From Lumbricus terrestris (taxonomy: Eukaryota > Annelida > Clitellata > Crassiclitellata > Lumbricidae): a DNA stretch of 64,000 nucleotides. A program made the translations under genes and the position numbers. This document shows positions 46,614 to 59,500 of this stretch, one piece after another (within the stretch, counting starts at the first letter, position 1; each line of letters opens with the position of its first letter). The notes under the pieces are model-generated. The model made no database searches. It was not told the DNA's origin and worked only from the letters and a program-made list of their open reading frames with translations. The DNA lies in assembly GCA_949752735.1 (NCBI GenBank), contig OX457039.1, forward strand, positions 30,036,786-30,100,785, given 5' to 3'.

Positions 46614-47159
46614 TAAGCCCGAAGTACTACTACGACTCCTAGCCTCTGCTGCAGTCTGAATGTGCAACCAGTTTTAGAGAGGCGTTTACAACGTTACAAC
46701 AAAGATATGAGTTTTAGTAAAACTCTAATATCTTTGGTTTTACTACGAGAATGTTGTGCGACTTATCACAATTTTTTTTAAAAGTTATTTCTTCTGTTAA
46801 TTAATATGCGTCTAGGTAGTCTAATGAGGAATATTTTTACTTACTAACATCATTAATATTTATAATCATCTTAAATCTACTTAAAGCTGCTGCAGTCTTC
46901 TACTATTAGGCTACACAGTACGTAATACCAGCTTCAAGCAACTCCGAGTTCAAGCATGGTAAACAGAGCATAAATAAGTAGGCCTACTCCAATAATAGGC
47001 CTACATACATGGGCGGAGTTTGGTTTCCGTTCTTGGAGGGGCTAAAAAATTTTTTACGAGCGGCGTCGAAAAATAATTACAAATTACAGGAAGAAATGTA
47101 ATGGATTTACAAATTACTCTGATGCAGAGCAGAAAATTACAAATAACTAATTACAATTG

Positions 47160-47300
47160 TAAATTGAATAAGACATGGAGGGACGAGACCCAGCACAACC
47201 TCAAGCTTCTTAAGCTGAAACTAGAGGACGCTGGAGAGTCAACTAGAGGACGCTGGAGAGTCAGATGGAGACAAGGGATACAAGTTGATTCCAGCTGGAA
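47160..47300 (+). mobile_element. short LINE C-terminal fragment
   Basis: The frame reads TWRDETQHNLKLLKLKLED followed by GRWRVRWR, resembling the [21 protein letters not shown] region at 51.9 kb. The resemblance is short and the assignment is tentative. Confidence 0.4.
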
Positions 47301-47459
47301 GAAAAGCAGTATGAACAAGGTGGTCGCCATAAATGTTTTGGGTAATGCAGAAGTCTTGACTCTTGAGATCACGATTCCAAATGCGCATTCCGTCACTACT
47401 TATCATCCAGTTTTTAGGCCGCTAGAATTGCCACTTCTAATGGTAGATTAACTTTGAAC

Positions 47460-50186
47460 TTTTTGATGGAGGAAAAACTTAAAATTTTGCTTTAAACCTA
47501 CTGTATTATCAAGAAGCAGCATTAATTTTTTTCAAGATGACAACCATCACATATGTCGAACTATGTATTATGTCACAAAATCAAAACTGCATAATTAAAA
47601 CCAAAGAGTATAAACTGCAACATAACTAAACTGATTCAACTGCACTCTAATCAAGGGTATTTAAAACAATTACAGAAATGTCCAACCAGAAGTTTCCACC
47701 TGCCCAAGAAACCATAATACTGTGAAAATTGCCAATTTCGAAACTCCAACTTGCATTATGTTTGTCCAATACAGCTATCAAAGAAAGTTACTTACAAAGC
47801 ATCAAATTTATATGATTATGTGAATTTAACGACAAATAACTCAGCCAGCCTTGCAACTAATATTTAATTGCTTTAAATTTGCAAAATAGTTTTAAATTAA
47901 CAATGAGTTTATAACACCAACTAATTTTTCAAAAGGTCCTAAGAAAAAGATGTGAAAATGAATTTCCAGAATCACAACTCTTCAAGTCTGTTCATTCAAA
48001 ATGAACTGATAAACAAAGACAATTGCAAATCTCGACACTGGATCAGAATTGAAATTAATTTCCAAGTCACTATGCCTGACAAGCATAAAGCTGCACACAG
48101 ACTGGTCTTTACCTATAATTCTATTTGCTCTACCTCAGAAAATCATCCTTTACATCAACAGTTTCTATCAAATTAAAATCGCCATAAAGCCAGCACTTTC
48201 CAAATTAACATCGTGCCGTTATTACACACAAATGATCTCAAAAACAGTTTCGTCACACCACTTTAAAGATGTCAGTAACTGTTCTTTTGTCTCTCCTCAA
48301 AATCATTAGGACGGTCTCCTGCTCATGTAATTAATTATGCCAAGTGACCAAATCTAGCCAACATGTTTTCTAAGTTGGACAGCATTTTCAGTGTTGAATA
48401 AATCATACGAGAGTCCATCAACAATTAACTAAAAGATAATCTTCAAACGTAAGCAAGGACATTGTTGGCATGGCATACACTGGATATAAAATTAATCACT
48501 GCATCAAGTTTAAATGCTAAGTGTATTATTCCCAGTCCTATCAAGTTGAAAATGAAAGAGTTCCTTATGACCCATTAGTTTGACAAATGTGATCAGCTGC
48601 TCTGAAATACCTGAATATTTGCTCAAGTCTAAAATTATATGAAGCAACAACAAAGTAATGCTTGTGTGAGGCTCAAAGCTACATAGAACCACTTTTCCTA
48701 CAACAAAATCCCATCCTATTCTTTCAGCCGCATAAGCATCAGCAGCATTTAGACGTAAAAGAGGCCACAGCCCACAAAATGCCAATATAAATAGGAAATG
48801 CGGACTGTTCTTAAACTATCCTGATGGCAACCTTACCTAAACCACTATTGAATTTATAGTGCCTTGGTCAAATAGCTACAGACCAACAACTGTTAAAAAT
48901 CCTACATTACAAACTTTGTTTGTGTAGAGAAAATTCTCATTGAAATCAAGTATTTCTAGTCACTAGCATTCAATGTACTTACTGCTTAGTGCTTAAGGAA
49001 CAAATTTAGAGACAGACTTCGCAATCACAACACAGGTAGTTTATATGCCACAAATAAGAAACAAACTAGAAAACTCAAGTAATAAACCAGTTTCTTCTGG
49101 AAGTTTTAATGATATTTACACTGTCTTTACAAGTTCAGCAAATCAATATTATTCTAAGTAAATATCAGTACAAACAGAGATAATTTTTCTAAATAAGTGT
49201 TTGTTCAAACTAGTGAAGATGATGCCAGCCAAGTGGAGAGACACGAGAAAATAGCAGTACCGCTAGACCAATAATATAACTAAACAAGTGTTTTGATCCA
49301 CTGCCATTTAAGTTCCCGAGTAGTTATACCTCCAACTTTTCCATTCATCATATGTGCCTAGTAAACATTACATTGCAGCAGGATCTGACAATTTCAGGGC
49401 AGAAGTAGAAGAGAGAGAAAACCGAGAATGGTCCTAGCCAAATATGTTAAGACACTTCATGATCGTATTTAAGGAAGGAAAGTTGTTGAACAGGTCAAAA
49501 CAGAAGAAATACATCTGCTACGGATGTGAAACAGGTCAATCTCAATTATCACATCCAAAATTACGTCGTCTACTCCAGCCTCGCAAAAACAAACCAGTCA
49601 ATGAAGATACTCACACATCCACACTCACGCACAACCAACTAACCTTAGCAAAACATCAAAATCATGTCACGGTCAGCTTTCATCAAAGTAACAAACACAA
49701 GACAAAACTTGAGAAAAAAATGAAATAAACGGAATCTAGCCACTCACGGCCAAACATTGTGAAGGCATTTCTACCATCATGCTACAGTCAAACTTAAATT
49801 CTTTGGTGCCATTAACAAAGCAATTTCTCAAGAGATACTACCTGAATAATAACATGCACCTGTAGCAAGCAGCCACAAGAACGATGCACACTAATCTTCC
49901 AATTTAGCAAAAAAAAGAGAAGAGAATTTCAGGATTAAAAAAACTTTCCATATTTCAAGTTAAAGCATTTCACGAATGCACAATAGCTCGTAACTTCAAC
50001 ATAGGGTTTGCTATAGCCTGGAAGAGCTTTCCAGGACCCAACTTTTTCATTATTATTTCATAAAAAGCAAGACTTGGAAAAAATATTTAGCCAATCCTGG
50101 CAGCTTAGCGATCTTTAATACAGCAGCATTTGAATGGGATTATAAACAGCGGGTTGATGCAAACAAACGACAGCTCATGCGAGCCC
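47460..50186. other. AT-rich sequence downstream of the BET gene; probable 3' UTR in part
   Basis: About 2.7 kb without exon, repeat termini or RNA-like structure that I can support. The part next to 50187 should be the BET 3' UTR, but I did not find a convincing minus-strand AATAAA to end it. Scattered 60-94-codon frames (for example 49444-49728) lack any protein resemblance. Confidence 0.4.
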
Positions 50187-53100
50187 TCAGCTTTGTTCAG
50201 AGTCACTTGAATCACTTGAGGTTGCCGAAGTTTCGCTATCAGAAGATTCACTGCTCGAGCTGGAATCACTGAGACGTGACGGACCAGATGCATCCTTGCT
50301 AGGTGCGGTTTCTACAAAGAGCAAGTTAACAATTCTGAAAGTTTTTTTTCTCAAATCTGCAACATCATGCTACAAAATTTAACAGACCAATGGAAAACAT
50401 GAGCCTACATACATCAAGTCAGTTAAAATCATAAATGCCAATGTGAGATTTCTGCAGATGCAATGATCAGTGGAAAAATCTGGCAGATTTTGACCAAGTC
50501 ATGCCACAAAAATAACCAGTATCCTGCCATTGAATGATAAAGTTGCTTCCTTACAATGACAATTAATGAATACTGACAATCTTACCTTTTTTGGGAGCTG
50601 TCTTTCTGGGTTGAGATACAGAAGCCAAAACACCTGTCACATTTTCAAGACGTTTTTCCAGCTCCTCTTTCTTTGCCACAGTAGCCTCAAGACGAGTTTT
50701 TGACCGTTTCGCTGCAGTTAAATAAGATAAGAACATACAATTGATGACAGAGTTACTGCGACAAATAGCTTTTATGTTAATGCCGCTAACAGGAAATGAA
50801 TCTCTACAGTAAACACCTATCGCAGAATTTTTTGACATTATTACTCATACAAACCATCACTGTATCAAGATTTGTGTATAAATCCATTAATTCATTCAGA
50901 GCATTCATATTTATACTTCAAGAAACTACTCAGAGGTGCTCCCAGCCCAACCACGAACAAAGAGAAAAGACTTGAGAGACTTTCTGAGAATGCAAACTAA
51001 AGAAATGGCTCCCAGCATCAAAGTCACAAGAATTAATGCTGTCACCATGTACCTCAAGATGCTATTTGCGAACATCATGTATGGATGCAGTCAAGCACAA
51101 CTTACGAGAGGCAGCTTCAAAGATGATTTTAGCAAATTAAAAGCGAGGTTGCATACAAAAGATACAATAATTTCAACAAGAAAAGTGATTCTTACTGTAA
51201 GGTTTTCTTGCTTTCTTTTTTAAGCAAGATGCCACATATGATTCTAGTTCCCTAAGTGTTGATGGCTTTAGTTGTTCAAAGTCGATTTCTAGTTCATCTG
51301 GGTTGGAATCCTTGAGCTGAGGCTCCCTGCTCTGAATTATGACAACAATTCTCCCAAGCTTGTCACCTGCATATCATCAATTCAAACACGCATGTCAAAT
51401 TATCTGATACAAAACGCAACCACTTAACACTTCTATTTTCTTACATTTATAACAAGCTGCACTGGTTCCCAGGGCCAAACGTAAGCACAGGCAAGCAGGC
51501 AGGTGCCAGAGAGCCCATTCCAGGTTCTAGGACCAGCCACTGAGAAAGAATGCCACATTATATCCATGACCGAGAGGCCAATGCTAATTGGAGGCCAGAT
51601 CGCCGCATGACACCAGAAATGGGACAGGAGACCTCTGAAGGTACATGGGAGCCAGGCTCTCCATGCAGCGCCAGACTACTGCAGAAACCCTATAGGTGAT
51701 CTGCAGTGAAGTATGAGGACATCCGAAAGAAACTTGGAGTGGCGTGTGTCTCGGACAAGATACGAGAGGCCAGGTTGAGATGGTACGGTCATGTGATGAG
51801 AAGAGAGGAAGACAGCTGCCTTAAAAGAATCATGAAGGCAGATGTCTATGGACGACGCAGTCGGGGACGACAAAAGAAGAGATGGGAGGATGCGATACGG
51901 GAGGACATGAAACATCTCAAACTGAAAAATGAAGACACCAAAGACAGAGGAAAGTGGAAGAGGAGGATCCGAGTGGCTGACCCCTCCGTAGAGAGGGATT
52001 AATTCAAGCCTGAAGGAAAAGAAGAAGATAGCAACTAAAGGGATTCAAGCACCTATAGTAGTGAATAAATGCTGCTGTCACTGCCAGTTTCCATAAACCA
52101 GCACAAGAAGAACATGACATTACGACTGCATGGTGTGTGTCGCCAAAACTTTGGTTCTAAGTATAGGTGTGTTGTGTGTTAAAAAAGGTTAACAGCCTCT
52201 GTCTTTAAACAACAGACAAACCTGGAAGTTTGTTGATGTCAAGGCTTAGCTGTCTTTTCTCATCGTAGGTCATTGGTCGGTCATCCTCTTCTTCGTCACT
52301 CTCAAATCCACCATACGAAGGCAGCAGAGCCGCCGTTTGTTTTCCTTTCCGGGGTGCCTTTGATGTAGACGTACATGGAGCCCTTTTAGCAGATGATGCA
52401 CGAGGCCTCGGAGGCCGTTTGGGCTTTGCGGTTGGCACAGAATCTGTATAGGCGTGAGGATAAAGCTGGGCTGACAAGGGTGTCTGTACTGAAACCTGAG
52501 GTCTTGTTGGGTGGACAACCATCTGCCTGGCTAATGTCGTGTCTGTCATTCTAACAGAAGGCAAGACAGCATGTCCAACAGGCACAGCAACTGGCAATGC
52601 CCCTGCTGCTGAATGAGGCACAGGCATTCGTGTAGGCAAGGCAGTAGGTGTCTGTAGAACATAAGGAGCAGTTGGCTTCAACTTCTTGTCTTTTTTACTT
52701 TTCGGTTTTATTTCAGTTAACTTGCCTAGCTGTTCCTGCACAGCACGGAGCTGAAAATCAGTTACAACAACTAGGGTCGTTAACAATTAAACTTATTGTT
52801 CTGATAAAAAAATCGCAATTCCCTGCTAATCTGTGACAAAGACGTCAGATGCAGGGATTTGATTGCATTTTATGTTTTGGACATCAAGTGTTGAAGAATT
52901 CTGTATTAACCAGTCTCGTTCGAACATAGCGAATTTCATGGTGGTTTTTCATTTTCACTGTCACAAAATCTTAAACTTTGACAAAATGCAAGACAATGTT
53001 GAATTCAACATGTCGCATCATATTACCGCCCCGCGGGTCAACAACCTCTTATATAAAACGGGATGTGGGTAGTGCAGCCACTACTTATCTTTTGCTATTA

Positions 53101-53481
53101 GTCTGTCCCGACAGTGAAACTTACTTAATCTTATCTTCAGTAAACAAATATATTCAAAAAATCATTTTGATTATTGTTTTTGCAAATAGAAAAAACCAAT
53201 ATTTTCTAAACCAATAATCTGATTTCTTTTTATCGATAAACATTTTCAAATTGAATATAAAACAAGTAGTCTTTGTTTGATCAACCTTCCAAAATAAATT
53301 TAATTGTTAAAATTAATTAACGATATATTGTTTGCTCAATCGATAACTTCCACAGAGCTAGTAACAACACAATAATACTCAAATAACAAGACTTCTCCAA
53401 ACAAACCATATAGCTAATTATTATCCTTAGTCTTGTAGTCAGTAAACTTTCAAACACAATGAGTCCCTTGTGCAATATAGC

Positions 53482-53528
<47 letters not shown>

Positions 53529-56500
53529 TTCTGAATTAAAAATTAACCATGTCTAACAAGCATCAGATAAAAAAGATACTACTGTTCTGTAAAATTGTAT
53601 GTTAGCAAGAATGTATCTGGACTTGAACAAGTGGATTTTAGGATCCCAACAAGAGGCTATATTGCAGATTGTAATACATTATTCAAAGAGATACAAAAAC
53701 AGCATTACATTTAAACATACTTGGTCTTGCAGTTCTTTAAGGCGCTTTTCTCTGAATTCTTCAGTTTGTTCCTCTTCACTGCTGCTCATAGCTGAGGAAT
53801 GACTGCTATCGTGTCCAAGATGGTATGGATCTTGTTGTGGAGAAATCACAACTTGCTGTGGCACCATCCCCATAGTTGGCGCTACTGGCTCCTCGGGAAG
53901 GTGTGCAAATCGCACTTCAAATACCTCCTGCACACACATGAATTCCAAATGTTAAATTAATTTAAACTCAAAAGCTATTTAATTCTCAGATGCACAAATA
54001 AGCCACTTCTAAAAAGCAGCACTTATAGGGCATATTTAAATTCAGCTGTCGCAATGTTGAATACTATTTTTTTTTAAACTGATAGGGCATATTTAAATTC
54101 AGCTGTTGCAATATCAGCACTCATTAATGACTTAGCATACAGAAGTTCAACAAGAATTCTATTGTTGAAGCATATCCTGCAGAACTAGTTCACGCAACAG
54201 CCATGAAAAAATAAAATGAATAATAATAACAATGCACTTCCTATTACAAAAGCAAATAAAAAAACACTATGAACAATTGAACATAATTGCCAGCACTTAC
54301 AAATACCCCAAGTTGAAGAGTCTACTACTTGCCTGCAATTTGATAGCCATTTTAACAACATCACTTTCGACCGGGTTATATTTATAACAATTTGTGAAGA
54401 CAAGACGAACATCTTCGGCAAATTCATGTGCTGTTCGATATTCTCGATTCTCGAGTTTTACCTAGAATCAAAGTCATGTAACTAATTACGTTAGATGCAG
54501 CAAGTAAACTTTTACTACATGAAACAGAGAAACTGAAATATCAAAATCACTACAAGATTGCAGTATAAAACTAAGCTAACAATAAGCACAACCTAAAAGT
54601 TTCCCAGCTTTTCTTACATTAAGGGTTTGCTTGCAATAAATTTCACAAAATAAAAAAACACATGCTTGATTGAAATTCTAGCAATATGTTACATATCAAG
54701 GCAGTGTGCAGTGACAAAGCTATTATTACATAGGCTTACAGCATACCACATGGAAATACAGGCACAGCACACTAGTAATTAACAAAACTAGATAAAGTTT
54801 AATTAAACGTTAATGTATAGCTAATGAAAACTTACATGAGACTCAATAATGAGCAATAATAACTAAAGCCCCAAACCTCATCACTGTTGCAGTATGACAG
54901 TTCAATTGCGCAATGCGCTGCATTGATGCCTGTATTTTTATACATCCAAATTAAATTGAAGTAAACTTGAGACGTGTGGTTTTACAGAGTATTCTACGTA
55001 TTAAATTCAAAGTTTAAGAAAATATAATTTTGAGAAAATAGACATGCCGATTTTCAATTTTAGAAATCTTTTAACTGATCATTGCACGAATAAAACCTAG
55101 CAGACATTTCAGTGCTTAGCAGAGTATAAGAATGCATTACAGAGTAGTTCAAAATGCCACTGGCAGTTGCACCACATAATCTTAAATCACAGTCTTGTAA
55201 CAGTTCGTACAGAATTATTATCATCAAAAAGTAACTGGGTCTGAAAATTCCTCAAGACAAAAGCACTGGAACAATTCCTTAGGGTCATTTTAAGAATATT
55301 CATCAACAAACTTGAACACCTACCATTTAACTAACGGAAACCCAGAATAAAAATAATTAAAAGTTTTTATTATTTTTAACTAAAACTCCAATATGATAAC
55401 CAGTTATTTAACTGCAATTCATTCTCTAAAACAAATATTTAACTAGAGTTGAATGGATAACAAGAAATTTATTGTCCTAAATGCAAGCAATTCATTGAAA
55501 AATCACACTCCTATTTGAAAATCATCAAGAATGGCTAAATTTTGCCATTATAAAAATCTGCGAAATACAAGTTTTATGTATTGCAAATAAGAGGTGGTCG
55601 TTCTAAATAGCATTAAAAAAGAAATGTTGAAACACCCATTAAGCCTCTTAGCAATAGCATATAATTTCACCTGCAATCAAAACGACCAAACTTTTCGATT
55701 CATTGAAATTGCAAATAGAGCTTATATTTAGAAATTTATATTTAGTTTTACGCACAGCAGTAAGTTTGAAATGAAAGAACAGTCCCCCTATGTAAGCCCC
55801 GAAGCTGCCAGCCATAGGTATGAATCATCAGCAACTTCAATCTCATAGCTTCATCATACAAGAGATGCTGGACATGTTTACCCGTCACCTATTACTCACA
55901 AAAATATGACTCATTGCAGCAGGGCTACCTAGGGCACACGTGGAGCTGATATCTCAAAACTCATTTCAACCCTAAGTCCCCAACTTTGATTGATGACAGT
56001 CAGACCCAGGATACAACAATGTTCAAAACGTAAAAAAATGACGAATTATACAAATCATTCTGACCTACCTTTATGGTACCAAGATCCATAGGACGTTTAA
56101 CGACATTGTAATAGTCGTGAAGATTCAACAGCTCGACATCAACGGGCTTTAAGAACGGCCACGAATATTCCTGCCAAATATGATACAACCTGTAAATTTA
56201 AAAGCATAAGTGCTCCTATGAAAAGTAATGGCCATACTTTAACCATGGATAGCCACGATTTCTGGTATGCTGAAGTACTGCTACTATTCATCAGATATTA
56301 TTATTATTATTAAATCAATTTGATACAACAATGCGGCAAACGTTCCACTTTAAAAAGGATCCTATATGGTGTCCCCCAGGGATCCAATCTAGGACCCCTG
56401 TTGTTCCTCCTGTATATTAACGATCTCCCGAACGTCTCCAGCCGCTTGTTCTTTATCCTCTTTGCAGATGATACGAACGTTTTTTATTCACATTCTTGCT

Positions 56501-59500
56501 TGCATACGCTTTTTCAAATCATAAATGTGGAGCTTGAACTTGTTGCCGATTGGTTTAAAGCAAACAGATTGTCTTTAAACTTGGAAAAAACTAATTACAT
56601 CCTGTTTAAATCACATATGAAAAAATCCCACTGGGAGAATTTAAATTAAAAATTAACGGCATCTCTCTCACTTCTGTAAAATCTACTAAATATTTAGGAG
56701 TCTACGTTGATAGCCATTTAACATGGAATGAACATATTTCTCATGTCGCTTCAAAAATAGCGAAACATATCGGAGTAATGGCTCGAACTGCTTACATTTT
56801 ACCATCTAGCATTAGAATCAAACTATACTTTTCTTTAGTCCATCCATATCTCTCTTATTGTAACATGGTGTGGGCCTCTACTTATGCTTCAAGATTACAT
56901 AGAGTAAATATTTTGCAAAAAAGAGCTGTTCGTCTTGTGGTGGGAGCTCCATATGGCTCTCATACAGCCCGCATATTCATCAACCTAAAAATTCTGAAAC
57001 TAGATCAGATTAGGACTTTCCAAATAGGGGAATTTATGTACCGGTTTGACCGAAGCCTCCTGCCACCTGTTTTCAACGATTATTTTCAGCTCTCATCCCA
57101 GGTTCATTCTCATTTTACTAGATACTCTTTTTCGTACCGCCGAACCTATGCTCGCACTAACACACGCCTGTTTTCTATTAAATCTGCTGGGATCAGCACT
57201 TGGGAAAAAATTCCAAGGGAAATACGATTAAGCCCCAGTATTTGGATTTTTAAGAAGAAACTCAGCACCTTTCTTATAGAAGGCACACAATAAGAGTGAT
57301 GCACTGTTTGTTCGTTATATGTACTGCAGCAGGTTTCTGTTCGGTAGTTAAGTTTTTTTGTTCTTTTTTTCATGATTGCTTGTGACTCAGCAGCGCTGAG
57401 CTTTTCAGTTTCAATTTATTTTGTTGTGTTTTCTCTTCCGTTTTTCTAGCATAGGTTGCTTGATTATTTTGTCACTTTTGTCATTCACTATGTTGATTTT
57501 GCAAAGATTTTGTCATGGCCACCTCACATCGTCAACTCAATACATTAATTGGTGTCCCTAGGTAGCGGGATAATTTTATCCCTTTAGGGCCTCCCCCTTT
57601 TGTAACCAATGAACAAGATGTGTTAACCTGTTATGCATACGTTGGTTGCAAAATAAAAATATTTGATTGATTGATTTGTAGCGCGCGCAAGGTCACGCTG
57701 AAATGTGAATCTGAGGCGTGGATAGTCAGTCGCCAAAGGAAGATGCAGTTAAAGATCCGTGTGGTTGAAAGCCAAGGAGAAATAGCGAGTTTTGAGGTGC
57801 TTTTTGAAAGAAGTGTGTATATTTTTTGTGTATATATTTGGTTGACCAAACAATCAGCACTAGGTAATAGACAATAAATAAAGCTCTTTTAAACTACCAC
57901 AAAACAGTCATTATTAAAAACATATTTTCACACATATCAGTTAGGTGTATTTAAACATACCCTCAAGTTTCCTAAAGCCTCAAATATTGAAAAGCAAGTA
58001 AATATACAACTGCATAACGTCAGCAAAGACAATAATTATATATATAGTGCTTACTGTGTGCTTTTTCGACATAAGTTCTCTAAGAACAGTTCCACAAAAC
58101 TTCAATTGCTCAGTCAACGGTTCCTTTTTAACTTTGCTACAGTGCTGCACCTGATCGTCATCTAGATCTTTCTTCGGCTTTTTCACCGGACGACTACTCT
58201 CCCGGCGACTTGTCACAGTAGCAGGCGTTGAAAGAGAAATGTCAAGATCAAACACTGTTGCAGGTGGCCTGATTTCAACTGGCGGTGTTATCACGGTACC
58301 GGGAGTTGTCGTGTCAGCTTTTCGCTTTACACCGTGACCTTTCTTCATCTGCTGAAACAAAGTACACAGAAGATATGTATGATTAAAACATCCAGAAATG
58401 GCTTTTTTGGGCAGAAACTGAAATGGTCGTTATAACAAGACTACAAACAGCTCAATTGGGGCCAGATACTTGTTTTATAGGAAGGAACATGAACAAAAAC
58501 TTCATTTTTTAGACAATCATCTAACCACTATCATTTCCCAAGACTGTAGAGAATTAGGCAAGCAGTTTTTCATTAATGATAATTGCTTATATTTCAAATG
58601 CTGCAAGTCATACTATAATTAGTGCAAGACGCACGCACACAAATATAATCTGTCTAGAAAAATCAATTAACGATATCCTAATATAAATAGTAAAAAAAAA
58701 GCACTAGCAAGTTGGATAGAAAATATGAAACCCACAATAAAAAATATTTATAACCTTGCACATAATCAGTCATTCGATTACTCCAATACCTTTGTAGGCG
58801 GAAGATTTGGAGTTTTTGGCAGAGGATTTGGAGTTGACGGAGGATTAGGAGTTGGCGGAGGATTAGGAGCTGGCGGCAAACTAACAGGTTTAGAGGGTCC
58901 AGTATTGGAAGACACGGTCTTTGGAGGTGCAGGTCTGGCATTTAAAACTGTTGTGGAGCCAATAACTGGAATGGTCTTAGTGTTGATAATGGGAAGACTC
59001 GCAGGTAATGTCATCTTGTGTTTCGGTGGCAAAGGTGATATGTAGCGAGGACTTTTAATCTTCTTTGGCAAATGTAACTCAATTTCCTGTAACAAAAAAA
59101 GGCTGAATTGTTAGAACATAAATATAAAATTTAATTAATCAAATATCTCATCAACACAAATAATTCTCTTCTTAATTGTTCCTATATCCATTGGACGATG
59201 TATAATCCTAAAAGAATATTTTGCATTAAATATATTATCTAAATTAGTGTTTAGTTTCCTGTTCAGACTTCTTATAATAACTTATCACCTAACAATAATT
59301 TCAGAGCGAAGTTTTAGATTTTTAAGAAATGCTCCAGATTTTCTGATGCAACTACATGTAATGGCAGTAAAGGACTGTGACACACACAAAGCTAGTGTAA
59401 CTGTTCTCTATTTTAACCATTTACTTGGGTCACCTTTGATAAACGAATGCACAAATAAGGGCAGCATGTATCTCTCCATAACCTTGTTATAACATAAAAA

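Noticed and set aside
56171..56189. BD2 exon starting at the upstream acceptor (tttacag before 56189)
   Set aside because: It puts the downstream BD2 codons out of phase with the preceding exon; the acceptor at 56171-56172 gives SKKHTEYSWPF with the family's exact spacing.
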